The notes beneath the pieces are model-generated. The model did no database searches. It had not been told where the DNA came from and saw only the letters and a program-made list of their open reading frames with translations. Shown piece after piece: positions 1 through 8,781 of a stretch of 64,000 nt of DNA. The DNA comes from Pseudomonas putida (GTDB lineage: Bacteria; Pseudomonadota; Gammaproteobacteria; Pseudomonadales; Pseudomonadaceae): the NCBI RefSeq assembly GCF_005080685.1, contig NZ_CP039371.1, forward strand, positions 5,518,001 to 5,582,000. Direction: 5' to 3'. Every line of letters starts with the position of its first letter. The stretch's first letter is position 1. Made by a program: the position numbers and the translations under genes.

Positions 1-734
1 CGACCGCCTCGGGCGCGGCAAGCCTCGATGGCATCGACCACGTCCTGGCTCACTTCGAGCCATTCCTTGTGCATGTGGTGGTCTTCGATCTTGTCGACCC
101 GCACCGGCTGGAAAGTACCGGCGCCGACGTGCAGGGTGACGAAGGCCCGCTCCACGCCCTTGGCGGCGATCTTTTCCAGCAGCGCCTCGTCGAAATGCAG
201 GCCAGCGGTGGGCGCTGCCACCGCGCCGGCGCGCTCGGCGTAGACGGTCTGGTAGCGCTCGCGGTCGGCGCCTTCGTCGGGACGGTCGATGTACGGCGGC
301 AGCGGCATGTGGCCGACGCGGTCGAGCAGCGGCAGCACCTCCTCGCTGAAACGCAGTTCGAACAGCGTGTCGTGGCGGGCGGTCATTTGTGCCTCGCCGC
401 CGCCGTCGATGAGAATTTGCGTGCCGACCTTGGGCGCCTTGCTGGCGCGCACGTGGGCGAGCACGCGGTGGCTGTCGAGCACACGCTCGACCAGCACTTC
501 CAGCTTGCCGCCGGTGGCTTTCTGGCCGAACAGCCGCGCCGGAATTACCCGGGTGTTGTTGAACACCATCAGGTCGCCCGGGCGCAGGTACTCGAGCAGG
601 TCGGGGAATTGCTGATGCACCAGCGCCCCGCTCGGCCCATCGAGGACCAGCAGGCGGCTACCATGGCGCTCGGCCAGTGGGTGGCGGGCGATCAGGGAAT
701 CGGGGAGTTCGAAGGAAAAATCGGCGACGCGCAT
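1..734 (-). CDS. queA: QueA, S-adenosylmethionine:tRNA ribosyltransferase-isomerase (3' end missing)
   Basis: Partial gene read on the minus strand; it starts at ATG 734 and runs off the left edge, giving about 244 of the usual ~345 residues. The translation begins [11 protein letters not shown] and contains the typical QueA stretches [30 protein letters not shown] and [11 protein letters not shown]. QueA transfers and isomerises the ribosyl part of SAM onto 7-aminomethyl-deazaguanine in tRNA, making epoxyqueuosine at the wobble base of GUN anticodons, in the cytoplasm. The neighbour expected beyond the edge is tgt. The tRNA-Leu gene is divergent, 107 bp away. Identification is firm from the conserved motifs. 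Confidence 0.95.
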   Translation of the reverse strand, partial: MRVADFSFELPDSLIARHPLAERHGSRLLVLDGPSGALVHQQFPDLLEYLRPGDLMVFNNTRVIPARLFGQKATGGKLEVLVERVLDSHRVLAHVRASKAPKVGTQILIDGGGEAQMTARHDTLFELRFSEEVLPLLDRVGHMPLPPYIDRPDEGADRERYQTVYAERAGAVAAPTAGLHFDEALLEKIAAKGVERAFVTLHVGAGTFQPVRVDKIEDHHMHKEWLEVSQDVVDAIEACRARGG

Positions 735-841
735 GATGATGTTCGGTTCGGCAGGGCCGGGAAGTTTAGCCCAATGTGTGAAAATTGACCATGAAACCCG
801 ATTGACCGACGTTTGGCACCTCTCTATACTGCGCGCCACAC

Positions 842-926
842 GCCCTGATGGCGGAATTGGTAGACGCGGCGGATTCAAAATCCGTTTTCGAAAGGAGTGG
901 GAGTTCGAGTCTCCCTCGGGGCACCA
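842..926 (+). tRNA. tRNA-Leu (anticodon CAA)
   Basis: 85-nt class II tRNA. The acceptor arms gccctga and tcggggc pair over seven positions (one G-T), the D-loop and T-loop (gttcgagtc) consensus are present, the anticodon loop ttcaaaa gives CAA (reads UUG), a long variable arm follows, and the 3' CCA is encoded. An intrinsic terminator follows eleven bases downstream. Confidence 0.95.
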
Positions 927-936
927 AATCCGAAAG

Positions 937-962
937 AACCGACCTATATGGTCGGTTTTTTT
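937..962 (+). terminator. Rho-independent terminator of tRNA-Leu
   Basis: Perfect stem aaccgacc / ggtcggtt with a five-base tatat loop, running directly into a run of seven T. It lies just after the CCA end of the tRNA. Confidence 0.85.
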
Positions 963-1121
963 ATGCCTGAATGATTAGCGCCTACCTAAGAACGCTAGCA
1001 ATCCTCCGGCGGCAGGACTCGATCCTTCGGCTGTTACATGAATCGAGCACATCCCAGGCGCACGCGTCCAAGCTCCGATTCAAGCTACCCTATGCGCCTA
1101 GTTTCCCCTCTGGAGCCTCCC

Positions 1122-2057
1122 TTGGAACTCAGGCAACTGCGCTACTTCGTCAAGATCATCGAACACGGCAGCCTCGGCCGCGCCGCGCTCGAGCTGGATG
1201 TCGGCGTTTCGGCGTTGAGCCAGCAGATTGCCAAGCTTGAAAACGAACTGAGCACCCGACTGCTCAACCGCACCACCACGGGCGTCACCCCGACCAGCGC
1301 CGGCGTGGCCTTCCTGCACCATGCCCAGTTGAGCCTGCGCCAGGCCGAGAACGCCGTGCTGGCCGCGCATCGTGGGCGGCGCAGCGGCTACGTCACCGTC
1401 GGCCTGCCGCCGACCACCGCCACGGTCCTGGCCCTGCCGCTGATCAACGCCATGCGTGAACACTACCCCGACATCCAGTTGCACCTGGTCGAGATGCTCT
1501 CCGGGCACCTGGCCGCGCAGCTCAATGCCCGGCAGATCGACCTGGCCATCCTGTTCCAGCTGGAGGGCGGCAAACGCTGGAGCGTGACGCCGCTGCTCGA
1601 TGAAAAGCTGTTCGTCATCAGCCCACCGCACCTGGCCCAGGCGCTCGCCCACGACAGCGTGCAACTGGCGGACCTCGGCCAGTTGCCGCTGGTCATGCCC
1701 AGCGCCCAGCACGGCCTGCGCTCGACGCTGATGGCAGCGTTCGAACGCTCGGGCCTGGCGCCTAACATCACCATGGAGGTCGATGGCCTCGCGGTGCTGA
1801 TGAACGCCGTGCGCGCCGGGCACGCCGCGACCATCCAGCCAGGCGCCGCGGCAGCGCTCAAGGGCGAGTCCGGTTTGCGCGTCGCGCAGATCAGCGACGC
1901 CCACGTCGGGCGTCGCAACCTGCTGGCGACCCTGGCGGACGACGAACTGTCGCCAGCCGCGCTGGCGGCGCGCCGGGTGATCGTCGATGTCGCCCGACGG
2001 CTGGTCGCCGAGCGGCACTGGCCCGGCGCGACCTGGATCGCCGACCAGAGCACCTGA
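1122..2057 (+). CDS. tcuR: LysR-type regulator, probable TcuR of the tricarballylate genes
   Basis: 311-residue LysR-family protein: N-terminal winged HTH (ELRQLRYFVKI ... VSALSQQIAKLENEL, residues ~2-60) and a C-terminal periplasmic-binding-like co-inducer domain. I chose the TTG at 1122 because it gives the canonical LTTR start and has GGAG six bases upstream; ATG codons at 1092 and 1038 are in frame alternatives. It lies 131 bp upstream of tcuA on the same strand, as in Salmonella tcuRABC, so the likely role is tricarballylate-responsive control of the downstream genes. The family call is secure; the specific role is inferred from position. Confidence 0.85.
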   Translation: MELRQLRYFVKIIEHGSLGRAALELDVGVSALSQQIAKLENELSTRLLNRTTTGVTPTSAGVAFLHHAQLSLRQAENAVLAAHRGRRSGYVTVGLPPTTATVLALPLINAMREHYPDIQLHLVEMLSGHLAAQLNARQIDLAILFQLEGGKRWSVTPLLDEKLFVISPPHLAQALAHDSVQLADLGQLPLVMPSAQHGLRSTLMAAFERSGLAPNITMEVDGLAVLMNAVRAGHAATIQPGAAAALKGESGLRVAQISDAHVGRRNLLATLADDELSPAALAARRVIVDVARRLVAERHWPGATWIADQST

Positions 2058-2188
2058 CGCCAAAAGCCTTTAGAAAAACTAAACACCCCACAGCCCGCCG
2101 CGCCTTTCGACAAACTGGCGGTTTGCCTACCTTGCGCTCATCCGCAAGGGGCCCTTCGTTCATGCCTCCTTGCGACCGAGGAGCGAAG

Positions 2189-3642
2189 ATGATCGATGTT
2201 CTTGTAATTGGCGGAGGTAACGCCGCCCTCTGCGCGGCGCTGATGGCGCGTGAGGCCGGGGCCAGCGTCATGCTGCTCGAAGGCGCACCGAAAGCCTGGC
2301 GCGGTGGCAACTCGCAACACACCCGCAACCTGCGCTGCATGCACGATGCCCCGCAGGACGTGCTGGTGGATGCCTATCCCGAGGAGGAGTACTGGCAGGA
2401 CCTGCTCAAGGTGACTGGCGGCCTGACCAACGAGAAGCTGGCGCGCATCGCGATTCGCGCCTCGTCCAACTGCCGGGACTGGATGCGCGCGCATGGGGTG
2501 CACTTCCAGCCGCCGCTGTCCGGCGCGCTGCATGTCGCGCGGACCAATGCGTTTTTCATGGGCGGCGGCAAAGCGCTGGTCAACGCCTACTTTCGCAGTG
2601 CCGAGCGGCTGGGCGTGCAGATCCGCTATGACGCCCAAGTCAGCGATATCGAACTTGACCATGGCCGTTTCGTCGCCGCCCACCTTGCCGAGCGCGAAGT
2701 CGACGGGCAACGACTGCCCGCCGAACGCATCGTCGCCAAGGCCTGCGTGCTGGCTGCGGGCGGTTTCGAGTCCAACCGCGAGTGGCTGCGCCAAGCCTGG
2801 GGGCAGAACGAGCGCGGGGAGTGGCCCTCGGACAATTTCCTGATCCGCGGAACCCGGTTCAATACCGGCGTTCTGCTCAAGCGCATGGGCGAACTGGGCG
2901 CCGACATCATCGGTGACCCGACCCAGGCGCACATGGTCGCCATCGACGCCCGCGCGCCCCTGTATGACGGCGGTATCTGCACCCGTATCGACTGCGTGTC
3001 GCTGGGGGTGGTGGTCAACCGGGACGGCGAGCGGTTCTACGACGAGGGCGAGGATTTCTGGCCCAAGCGCTATGCCATCTGGGGCCGCCTGGTGGCCGGG
3101 CAACCCGGGCAACAGGCGTACTCGATCATCGACCAACAGGCCATCGGCCGTTTCATGCCTCCGGTTTTCCCAGGCACCAGCGCCAATACCCTGGCCGAGC
3201 TCGCCGGCAAGCTGGGCCTGCCGCAAGCGCAGTTCATCCAGACCATCGAGGACTTCAACCGCGCCTGCCGAGTCGGGACCTTCGACCATACCGCCCTGGA
3301 CGATTGCCACACCCAAGGGCTGACGCCTGCCAAGACCCACTGGGCGCGACCACTGGTCAAGCCCCGTTCTACGCCTATCCGCTGAAGCCGGGCGTGACCT
3401 TCACTTATCTGGGCCTGGCCACCGACGAAACCGCCGCCGTGCATTTCGCCGGCAAGCCGAGCCGCAATCTGTTCGTCGCAGGAGAAATGATGGCCGGTAA
3501 CGTATTGGGCAAGGGCTACACCGCAGGTATCGGCATGGCCATCGGCACGGCCTTTGGCCGCATCGCCGGAGTCCAGGCGGCGGCCAGCGCAGGTTTTGCA
3601 GCCTGCACCCAGCCAATGGAGGCTCGCCATGCAGCTGTTTGA
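2189..3642 (+). pseudogene. tcuA: TcuA, FAD-dependent tricarballylate dehydrogenase, frameshifted
   Basis: TcuA oxidises tricarballylate to cis-aconitate with FAD. The start ATG 2189 leads straight into the dinucleotide-binding motif VLVIGGGNAALCAAL, and the protein is colinear with fumarate-reductase-like flavoproteins for ~390 residues. The frame then ends at a TGA at 3383-3385, while the expected C-terminus (PFYAYPLKPGVTFTYLGL ... [18 protein letters not shown]) continues in the -1 frame to 3642. One missing base in the C-run at 3362-3365 explains it; restored length is ~484 aa, close to the family's ~467. The end overlaps tcuB by 14 bp. Real mutation or sequencing error cannot be told apart here. 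Confidence 0.88.
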
Positions 3643-4786
3643 TCCCAACACCACCCAACAGCTGATCCCGGTACTGAATGTCCAGGAGTCCGAAGTCCAG
3701 CGGCAGATGAGCATCTGCAATGCCTGCCGCTACTGCGAAGGTTTCTGCGCGGTGTTCCCGGCCATGACCCGCCGACTGGAGTTCGCCCAGGCGGATATCC
3801 ACTACCTGGCCAACCTCTGCCACAACTGCGGCGCCTGCCTGCATGCCTGTCAGTACGCCGCGCCCCATGCCTTCGAGGTCAACGTGCCCAAGGCCATGGC
3901 CAAGGTCCGCCTCGACACCTACAGCGAATACGCCTGGCCACGCGCCATGGGCCGCTTGTACCAACGCAACGGCCTGACCCTGGCCTTGGCGTCCGGCTTC
4001 GGCCTGGTGCTGTTCCTGTGCTTGAGCCTGCTGGCCATGGGCAATTTGTTCAGCGCCATGCCCGGTGGCAACTTCTACCGAATCTTCCCGCACAACACCT
4101 TGGCGCTGATGTTCGGCGCGGTGTTCGGATTCGCACTGATCGCCCTGGGCGTGGGGGTGCGCAAGTTCTGGCGCGATGTCTCGCCCCCAGCCGCTGCTGC
4201 TGCACTGAAAACCTCGGCCGCACTGGAAGCGACCGCCAGCGTGGCCCGGCTCAAGTACCTCGATGGTGGCCACGGCCAAGGCTGCAACAACGCCGATGAC
4301 CGCTTCACCCTGTGGCGCCGGCGCTTCCACCACCTGACCTTCTACGGCTTCCTGCTCTGCCTCGCTGCCACCGCCACCGCCACGCTCTACCACTATCTGC
4401 TGGGCATGGCGGCGCCCTACCCGGTGCTCAGCGCGCCGGTGCTGCTCGGCATCACCGGTGGCCTGGGCCTGCTGGTAGGCCCTGCCGGACTGCTCTACCT
4501 GAACCTGCGCCGCAACGAGGCCCACGGCGACGCCCAGCAGAAGCCGATGGATCGCGGCTTCATTGCCTTGCTGTTCCTGGTCAGCGCCAGCGGCCTGGCC
4601 CTGCTAGCGTTTCGCGAAACGGCGGCCCTTGGCCTGCTGCTGGCCATTCACCTGGGCCTGGTCATGGCGTTCTTCCTGACCATGCCCTACAGCAAGTTCG
4701 CCCACGGCATCTTCCGCAGCGCGGCACTGCTCAAGTACGCCATCGAAAAACGCCAACCCAACCCGATCAATGCCGCAAGCGACTGA
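3629..4786 (+). CDS. tcuB: TcuB, membrane iron-sulfur electron-transfer partner of TcuA
   Basis: 385-residue protein starting at ATG 3629 behind GGAGG (3618-3622). Two cysteine clusters near the N-terminus ([11 protein letters not shown] and [11 protein letters not shown], residues ~30-75) bind [4Fe-4S] centres; several hydrophobic helices follow (residues ~115-165, 255-370). In the Salmonella system TcuB reoxidises reduced TcuA flavin and passes electrons to the membrane quinone pool. Its start lies inside the end of tcuA, so the two are translationally linked and would normally be made together. If the tcuA frameshift is real, coupling to tcuB could be weakened. Confidence 0.93.
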   Translation: MQLFDPNTTQQLIPVLNVQESEVQRQMSICNACRYCEGFCAVFPAMTRRLEFAQADIHYLANLCHNCGACLHACQYAAPHAFEVNVPKAMAKVRLDTYSEYAWPRAMGRLYQRNGLTLALASGFGLVLFLCLSLLAMGNLFSAMPGGNFYRIFPHNTLALMFGAVFGFALIALGVGVRKFWRDVSPPAAAAALKTSAALEATASVARLKYLDGGHGQGCNNADDRFTLWRRRFHHLTFYGFLLCLAATATATLYHYLLGMAAPYPVLSAPVLLGITGGLGLLVGPAGLLYLNLRRNEAHGDAQQKPMDRGFIALLFLVSASGLALLAFRETAALGLLLAIHLGLVMAFFLTMPYSKFAHGIFRSAALLKYAIEKRQPNPINAASD

Positions 4787-4834
4787 CTGCTGCACTCACC
4801 CTCAAAAACAACAAAATCGAGCACAACGGTAGCC

Positions 4835-6127
4835 ATGATGAAAACAACAATGCAAACCAGGGGGGCCAAGCTGGGCGCCATCCTGCGGGTCACCAGCGGC
4901 AACTTCCTCGAACAGTTCGACTTCTTTCTGTTCGGCTTCTATGCGACCTACATTTCCCGCACCTTCTTTCCGGCCAGCAGTGAGTTCGCCTCACTGATGA
5001 TGACCTTCGCGGTGTTCGGCTCGGGCTTCCTGATGCGCCCCCTCGGCGCCATCGTGCTGGGGGCTTACATCGACAAGGTGGGGCGGCGCAAAGGCCTGAT
5101 CGTGACGTTGTCGATCATGGCCGCCGGCACGGTGCTGATCGCCCTGGTGCCGGGCTATGCCAGCATCGGCCTGCTGGCACCGCTGCTGGTGCTGCTGGGG
5201 CGGTTGCTGCAAGGCTTTTCAGCGGGCGCGGAAATGGGCGGGGTTTCGGTCTACCTCTCGGAGATCTCCACGCCGGGGCACGTCGGTTTCTATACCAGTT
5301 GGCAGTCGGCGAGCCAGCAAGTGGCGATCGTGGTGGCAGCAGCATTGGGCTACACGCTCAATGCCTCGATGGAAGCGGCCGAGGTGGCCGCCTGGGGTTG
5401 GCGCATCCCGTTCTTCATCGGCTGCGTGATCATTCCGTTCATCTTCATCATCCGTCGCTCGCTGCAGGAGACTGAAGCGTTCAAGGCGCGCAAGCACCAC
5501 CCCAGCGCCGGCGAAGTGTTCCGCTCGATGCGCGACAACTGGCGCACGGTGCTCGCCGGCGGCTTGCTGGCGTCGATGACCACCACCACGTTCTACCTGA
5601 TCACGGTGTATACGCCGACCTTCGGCAAGACCGTGCTGCACCTGAGCACCACCGACAGCCTGGTGGTCACGCTGCTAGTCGGGGTGAGCAACTTCATCTG
5701 GTTGCCCATCGGTGGCAGCCTGTCCGACCGCATCGGCCGACAGCCACTGCTGCTGGCGATCTCGCTGCTGTGCATCTTCACCGCCTACCCCGCCATGCAC
5801 TGGCTGGCCGAAGCTGCGAGCTTCGAGCGGCTGCTGGCGGTGCTGCTGTATTTCTCGTTCTTCTTCGGCATGTACAACGGTGCCATGGTCGCGGCGCTGA
5901 CCGAGGTCATGCCGCAGAACGTGCGGGTGGTGGGGTTCTCCCTGGCATTCAGCCTGGCCACGGCGTTGTTCGGTGGGTTCACGCCGGCGGTGTCGACGCT
6001 GCTGGTGCAGACGACGGGGGACAAGGCCTCTCCGGCGTTCTGGCTGATGTTTGCCGCTGTGTGCGGCTTTACTGCAACGACGATGCTCTACCACCGAGCG
6101 AGGCCGGTGACCGTGAGCCCTGCATGA
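4835..6127 (+). CDS. tcuC: TcuC-type MFS tricarballylate/citrate:proton symporter
   Basis: 430-residue major facilitator of the metabolite:H+ symporter type: opening [18 protein letters not shown], the cytoplasmic loop motif [10 protein letters not shown] after helix 2, and twelve hydrophobic helices. It is the third gene of the tcu unit, 48 bp after tcuB, and would import tricarballylate (or citrate) for TcuAB. The ribosome-binding site before ATG 4835 is weak; ATG 4838 and 4850 are alternatives. A 28-bp sequence found again at 7831 begins nine bases after its stop. Function follows from family and operon position. Confidence 0.88.
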   Translation: MMKTTMQTRGAKLGAILRVTSGNFLEQFDFFLFGFYATYISRTFFPASSEFASLMMTFAVFGSGFLMRPLGAIVLGAYIDKVGRRKGLIVTLSIMAAGTVLIALVPGYASIGLLAPLLVLLGRLLQGFSAGAEMGGVSVYLSEISTPGHVGFYTSWQSASQQVAIVVAAALGYTLNASMEAAEVAAWGWRIPFFIGCVIIPFIFIIRRSLQETEAFKARKHHPSAGEVFRSMRDNWRTVLAGGLLASMTTTTFYLITVYTPTFGKTVLHLSTTDSLVVTLLVGVSNFIWLPIGGSLSDRIGRQPLLLAISLLCIFTAYPAMHWLAEAASFERLLAVLLYFSFFFGMYNGAMVAALTEVMPQNVRVVGFSLAFSLATALFGGFTPAVSTLLVQTTGDKASPAFWLMFAAVCGFTATTMLYHRARPVTVSPA

Positions 6128-6135
6128 TGGCTTAT

Positions 6136-6163
6136 CGTCCATGATCGTCAGCTGAACCGTCCG
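6136..6163 (+). repeat. Left copy of 28-bp direct repeat flanking the abiE cassette
   Basis: Matches 7831-7858 at 27 of 28 positions (G versus A at one base). It begins nine bases after the tcuC stop. The two copies bracket the abiE module, which fits insertion or recombination between duplicated target or att-like sequences. Confidence 0.75.
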
Positions 6164-6175
6164 TGCGAACAAATA

Positions 6176-6224
6176 GGACAGATTTATTCTCGTTATCGAG
6201 CGGCCGGAACAAATAAATCTGTCC
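6176..6224. repeat. 13-bp perfect inverted repeat, REPIN/RAYT-flank-like
   Basis: ggacagatttatt (6176-6188) and its exact complement (6212-6224) are separated by 23 bases. It is followed by short direct repeats of ccttttgggtggt (6224-6262). From memory, 'aaatctgtcccc' blocks of this kind often sit beside REP-associated tyrosine transposases; no transposase gene is present here, so this may be a remnant. Confidence 0.55.
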
Positions 6225-6325
6225 CCTTTTGGGTGGTCCCCTTTTGGGTGCTTTTGGGTGGTCCAACAGTCCCCGCTAGCTCTACACTAAGTTGCACAAA
6301 TCGCCACTTTCTGTAGAGCAAGCTC

Positions 6326-6880
6326 ATGACCCGTCAGCCACTGCACCGTCTTTATCAAGGCCTACGTCAGTTCGCGTCCCCTCAGCGCTGCCTGTTCACC
6401 CCTGCAGACATGCGCGGTCTGCTCCCCGAATTGTCCGACACAGCGTATCGGTCCCTTCTGAGCCGTGCTGCCGACAGCGACGAATTGATCAGATTGTGCC
6501 GAGGCCTTTACCTATACACACAGGCCAAGCCAAACCCAGGGCGAATCCTGTACCACGCTGCCGCACGCCTGCGGGCAGACAACTTCAACTACATCAGTCT
6601 CGAATCGGCGCTCAGCGACGCTGGAGTGATATCCCAAGTCCCGCTGAATTGGGTCACCATCATGTCTTCAGGGCGAAGCCAGACCATTCGTTGTGGGGCA
6701 TACGGCACGGTCGAGTTCATCCACACCAGCCGCAAGGCGGCCGACCTGCATAGCCAACTTGCCTACGACGAGCGCTGTCGGATGTGGCGAGCCAGCCCCA
6801 CTCTGGCCTTGTCAGACATGAAGAGAACCCGGCGCAGCCTCGAGCTGATCGACTGGAGCATTGCCGATGAACTTGTTTGA
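6326..6880 (+). CDS. abiEi: AbiEi-type antitoxin / transcriptional repressor
   Basis: 184-residue protein with an N-terminal winged-helix-like part (FTPADMRGLLPELSDTAYRS, then LIRLCRGLYLY) followed by the AbiEi C-terminal region (ILYHAAARLRADNFNYISLESAL). AbiEi proteins repress their own operon and neutralise AbiEii in type IV toxin-antitoxin or phage abortive infection systems. The 3' end overlaps abiEii by 14 bp, the usual layout. The ORF lies inside the direct-repeat-flanked cassette and looks less GC-rich by eye than its neighbours, as expected for a transferred module. Intact. Confidence 0.85.
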   Translation: MTRQPLHRLYQGLRQFASPQRCLFTPADMRGLLPELSDTAYRSLLSRAADSDELIRLCRGLYLYTQAKPNPGRILYHAAARLRADNFNYISLESALSDAGVISQVPLNWVTIMSSGRSQTIRCGAYGTVEFIHTSRKAADLHSQLAYDERCRMWRASPTLALSDMKRTRRSLELIDWSIADELV

Positions 6881-7768
6881 CCGACTCGTCGAGCAGGCCC
6901 TGACCAACTCCCCGGAGCTCGCCCCTCTACAGGTGGTTGTCGAAAAAGAACTGCTGCACCACGACATCATGCGGATACTTAGCGAGTCCGGACTGCTGAG
7001 GAGCCTTTGTTTCATCGGTGGAACGTGCTTGCGCACCTGTTACGGCTCCAGGCGGTTGAGCGAAGACCTGGACTTCACCGGTGGTGCAAGCTTCAAACGT
7101 GAGGACTTCTCCACGCTGAAGCAAAACCTGACGACCAAACTCAATGACAAATACGGGCTACAGGTGCAGGTCAGTGAACCCGTCCGCGAAACGGGTAACG
7201 TGGATACCTGGAAACTACGCGTACAAACCCGCCCCGAAGCGCGCAGTTTGCCCGCACAGCAAATCCATATCGACATCTGCGCTGTGCCTTCCTACCAACG
7301 CCAGCCCATGGTCTTGCTCAACCCGTATGGGGTCGACATGGGAACCGAAGGCCTTATCGTCAACGCGCAGAGCCTCGAAGAAATTTTTGTCGACAAGCTG
7401 TTGGCATTTGCCTTGCGTCGAGGGCGCATAAAAAATCGCGACATCTGGGATCTGGCCTGGCTTCGCCAGCGAGGCGTTAGCCAGCGTATGAACTCACAGA
7501 GCGCAAGCTTCAGGACCATTCGGTTACGGTCGGGCATTTCCTACATCAGGGGGCGGAGCGCACCGCCAGCTTGGCATTGGCGCAAACACAGCGAGACTTC
7601 GCAAACGAGATGCAACGATTTCTGCCACTTCAGGTAGTCATGCAGACGGTCAGGAATTCAGAGTTTTGGCATTACGTCACCCAGGCAATCGGCCAACAGA
7701 TCGAGGACCTGCGCTCTCATCTTGAAATGGGCGCAGATAACCCTCCAGGCAACAAATTCCTTATGTAG
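6867..7768 (+). pseudogene. abiEii: AbiEii-type nucleotidyltransferase toxin, frameshifted near the C-terminus
   Basis: Starts at ATG 6867 with GGAG nine bases upstream. The nucleotidyltransferase motifs are intact: GGTCLR ... RLSEDLDF (motif I), IHIDICAV (motif II), the conserved Lys of VDKLLAFALR, and RGRIKNRDIWDL (motif IV). After WLRQRGV the expected tail switches to the -1 frame (ELTERKLQDHSV ... MQRFLPLQVVMQTV) and ends at 7768; the original frame instead ends at 7637 with an unrelated ~50-residue tail. One missing base between 7478 and 7490 accounts for this. Restored length is ~300 aa. The catalytic core is complete, so partial activity is possible. Confidence 0.85.
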
Positions 7769-7830
7769 CTAGTCGATAACCGCTCATCTTGCCTCCGCTG
7801 TGAGCGGATTTACCGCAACAACATTGCGAC

Positions 7831-7858
7831 CGTCCATGATCATCAGCTGAACCGTCCG
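7831..7858 (+). repeat. Right copy of 28-bp direct repeat flanking the abiE cassette
   Basis: Second copy of the sequence at 6136-6163, one mismatch. It lies 62 bp past the end of the abiEii frame and upstream of the small gene at 7903. Confidence 0.75.
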
Positions 7859-7870
7859 CGGTAGCAGGTA

Positions 7871-7896
7871 CTCCACAGGCAAACGAAGCTGTGGAG
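7871..7896 (+). promoter_or_regulatory. Hairpin that buries the ribosome-binding site of the next gene
   Basis: ctccacag (7871-7878) pairs perfectly with ctgtggag (7889-7896) around a ten-base loop. The GGAG in the right arm (7893-7896) is the only plausible Shine-Dalgarno for ATG 7903. Such a fold would hold translation low unless melted or rearranged; the regulatory reading is inference. Confidence 0.5.
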
Positions 7897-7902
7897 CCTG
7901 TC

Positions 7903-8184
7903 ATGATCACATTGCCCCGTTCGACCACGCCGAGCGATCTGCGGATGGTAGCGATGGACGCCTGGTACGCGACGTATGAGGACGTGCGAATGCGCATGGA
8001 TTGCCCAAGCACGTACCACGAAACCTTGCTGCGCCAAGCCGATGAGATGAATCGCCAGAAACTGATCGACTGGAACGAATGGCGTGACTTGCGCACGATC
8101 GCCGATCGAGCTTTTCTGGTCGCGGTCGCGGGTGGCGACTATGCCGTCAACAGTGGCTCTACGCTCGGGAAAAATCAGACTTAG
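7903..8184 (+). CDS. Small hypothetical protein (93 aa)
   Basis: I do not recognise a named family. The protein (MITLPRSTTPSDLRMVAMDAWY...) is soluble, helical and rich in charged residues, with a Trp/Arg-containing core (LIDWNEWRDLRTIADRAFL) and no signal peptide. ATG 7903 has GGAG six bases upstream, inside a hairpin. It lies just outside the right 28-bp repeat next to the abiE cassette. Its codon use looks like the host's, so I think it is real, but nothing in the sequence tells its role. Confidence 0.55.
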   Translation: MITLPRSTTPSDLRMVAMDAWYATYEDVRMRMDCPSTYHETLLRQADEMNRQKLIDWNEWRDLRTIADRAFLVAVAGGDYAVNSGSTLGKNQT

Positions 8185-8781
8185 CCCCTTACTTGTAGTC
8201 CGTTTCCCAAAGATACTGCCACCGCCTGATTTCCATTGCGGCGTTGCTCATCAGCGTTCTAGTCTCGGGGTGTCGTTGCTAATCAACGATGCGGCTTTGA
8301 CAGGCCGCCCTGAACGAACCGCATGGCATCGCTTTATGGTGGCTGTGTGTGGGGCACCTCGTGTGCGCCGGCTTTTGGTTCTGTTCACCGGTCTGTCAAC
8401 CCATACATAGCCGCCACCTTCTTGTTTGACAGCAAGCGGTGATGGCGCCCACTCATGAACAGGCCTATACCGATGCTCAAGATCGTTCCCGATCCACCTC
8501 CAATCTTCCGTCAAGACATGCCCATGATGCCCACGCAAGCGCAGACGCTGCCCTAGGGCTGGCCACGTTTCGCCTGGGCAGGTCTGATCGCTGACAAGCC
8601 AGCGTCCTCAATCGATGGCGCAAACTGACAAACCGGCCGCTACCCTTGCGGGCGCAAGCTTGCCATGGCCACAAGCCGAGGGGACCGGGCCTGCCCAGGC
8701 ACCTGGATATTCACTGAAATCCGCATACCCTCATTACCGTCTCAGTTCGCCAAACGCTCGCCGAAACCAGGAGACCTTCGC
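8185..8781. other. Gene-free stretch of about 600 bp
   Basis: No convincing reading frame on either strand. The part 8285-8418 folds strongly (separate entry). The rest (8185-8284, 8419-8768) shows nothing I can name; a Shine-Dalgarno for the acetyltransferase lies at 8769-8773. Confidence 0.6.
8285..8418 (+). ncRNA. Candidate structured RNA, cloverleaf-like
   Basis: A stem atgcgg (8289-8294) / ccgcat (8319-8324) is followed by a long closing stem in which 8338-8354 (ggtggctgtgtgtgggg) pairs, with G-U wobbles and a two-base bulge, with 8401-8418. Inside the closing stem are gcac/gtgc (8354-8357 with 8363-8366) and ccgg/ccgg (8368-8371 with 8388-8391). I recall near-identical sequence elsewhere in Pseudomonas genomes, often mis-annotated as a short protein on the minus strand. 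It may resemble phage C4-type antisense RNA, but that is a guess. Strand is not certain. Confidence 0.4.

Noticed and set aside
1038..1121. Longer starts (ATG 1038 or 1092) for the LysR gene
   Set aside because: TTG 1122 gives the canonical N-terminus and is the only start with a well-placed GGAG; ATG 1092 cannot be fully excluded.
6326..8184. Reading the abiE region as a prophage remnant
   Set aside because: No integrase, structural or lysis genes; only the toxin-antitoxin pair and direct repeats are visible.
8251..8538. 95-codon minus-strand frame resembling a 'hypothetical protein' seen in other pseudomonads
   Set aside because: It coincides with the structured element; conservation is better explained by RNA or DNA structure than by protein.
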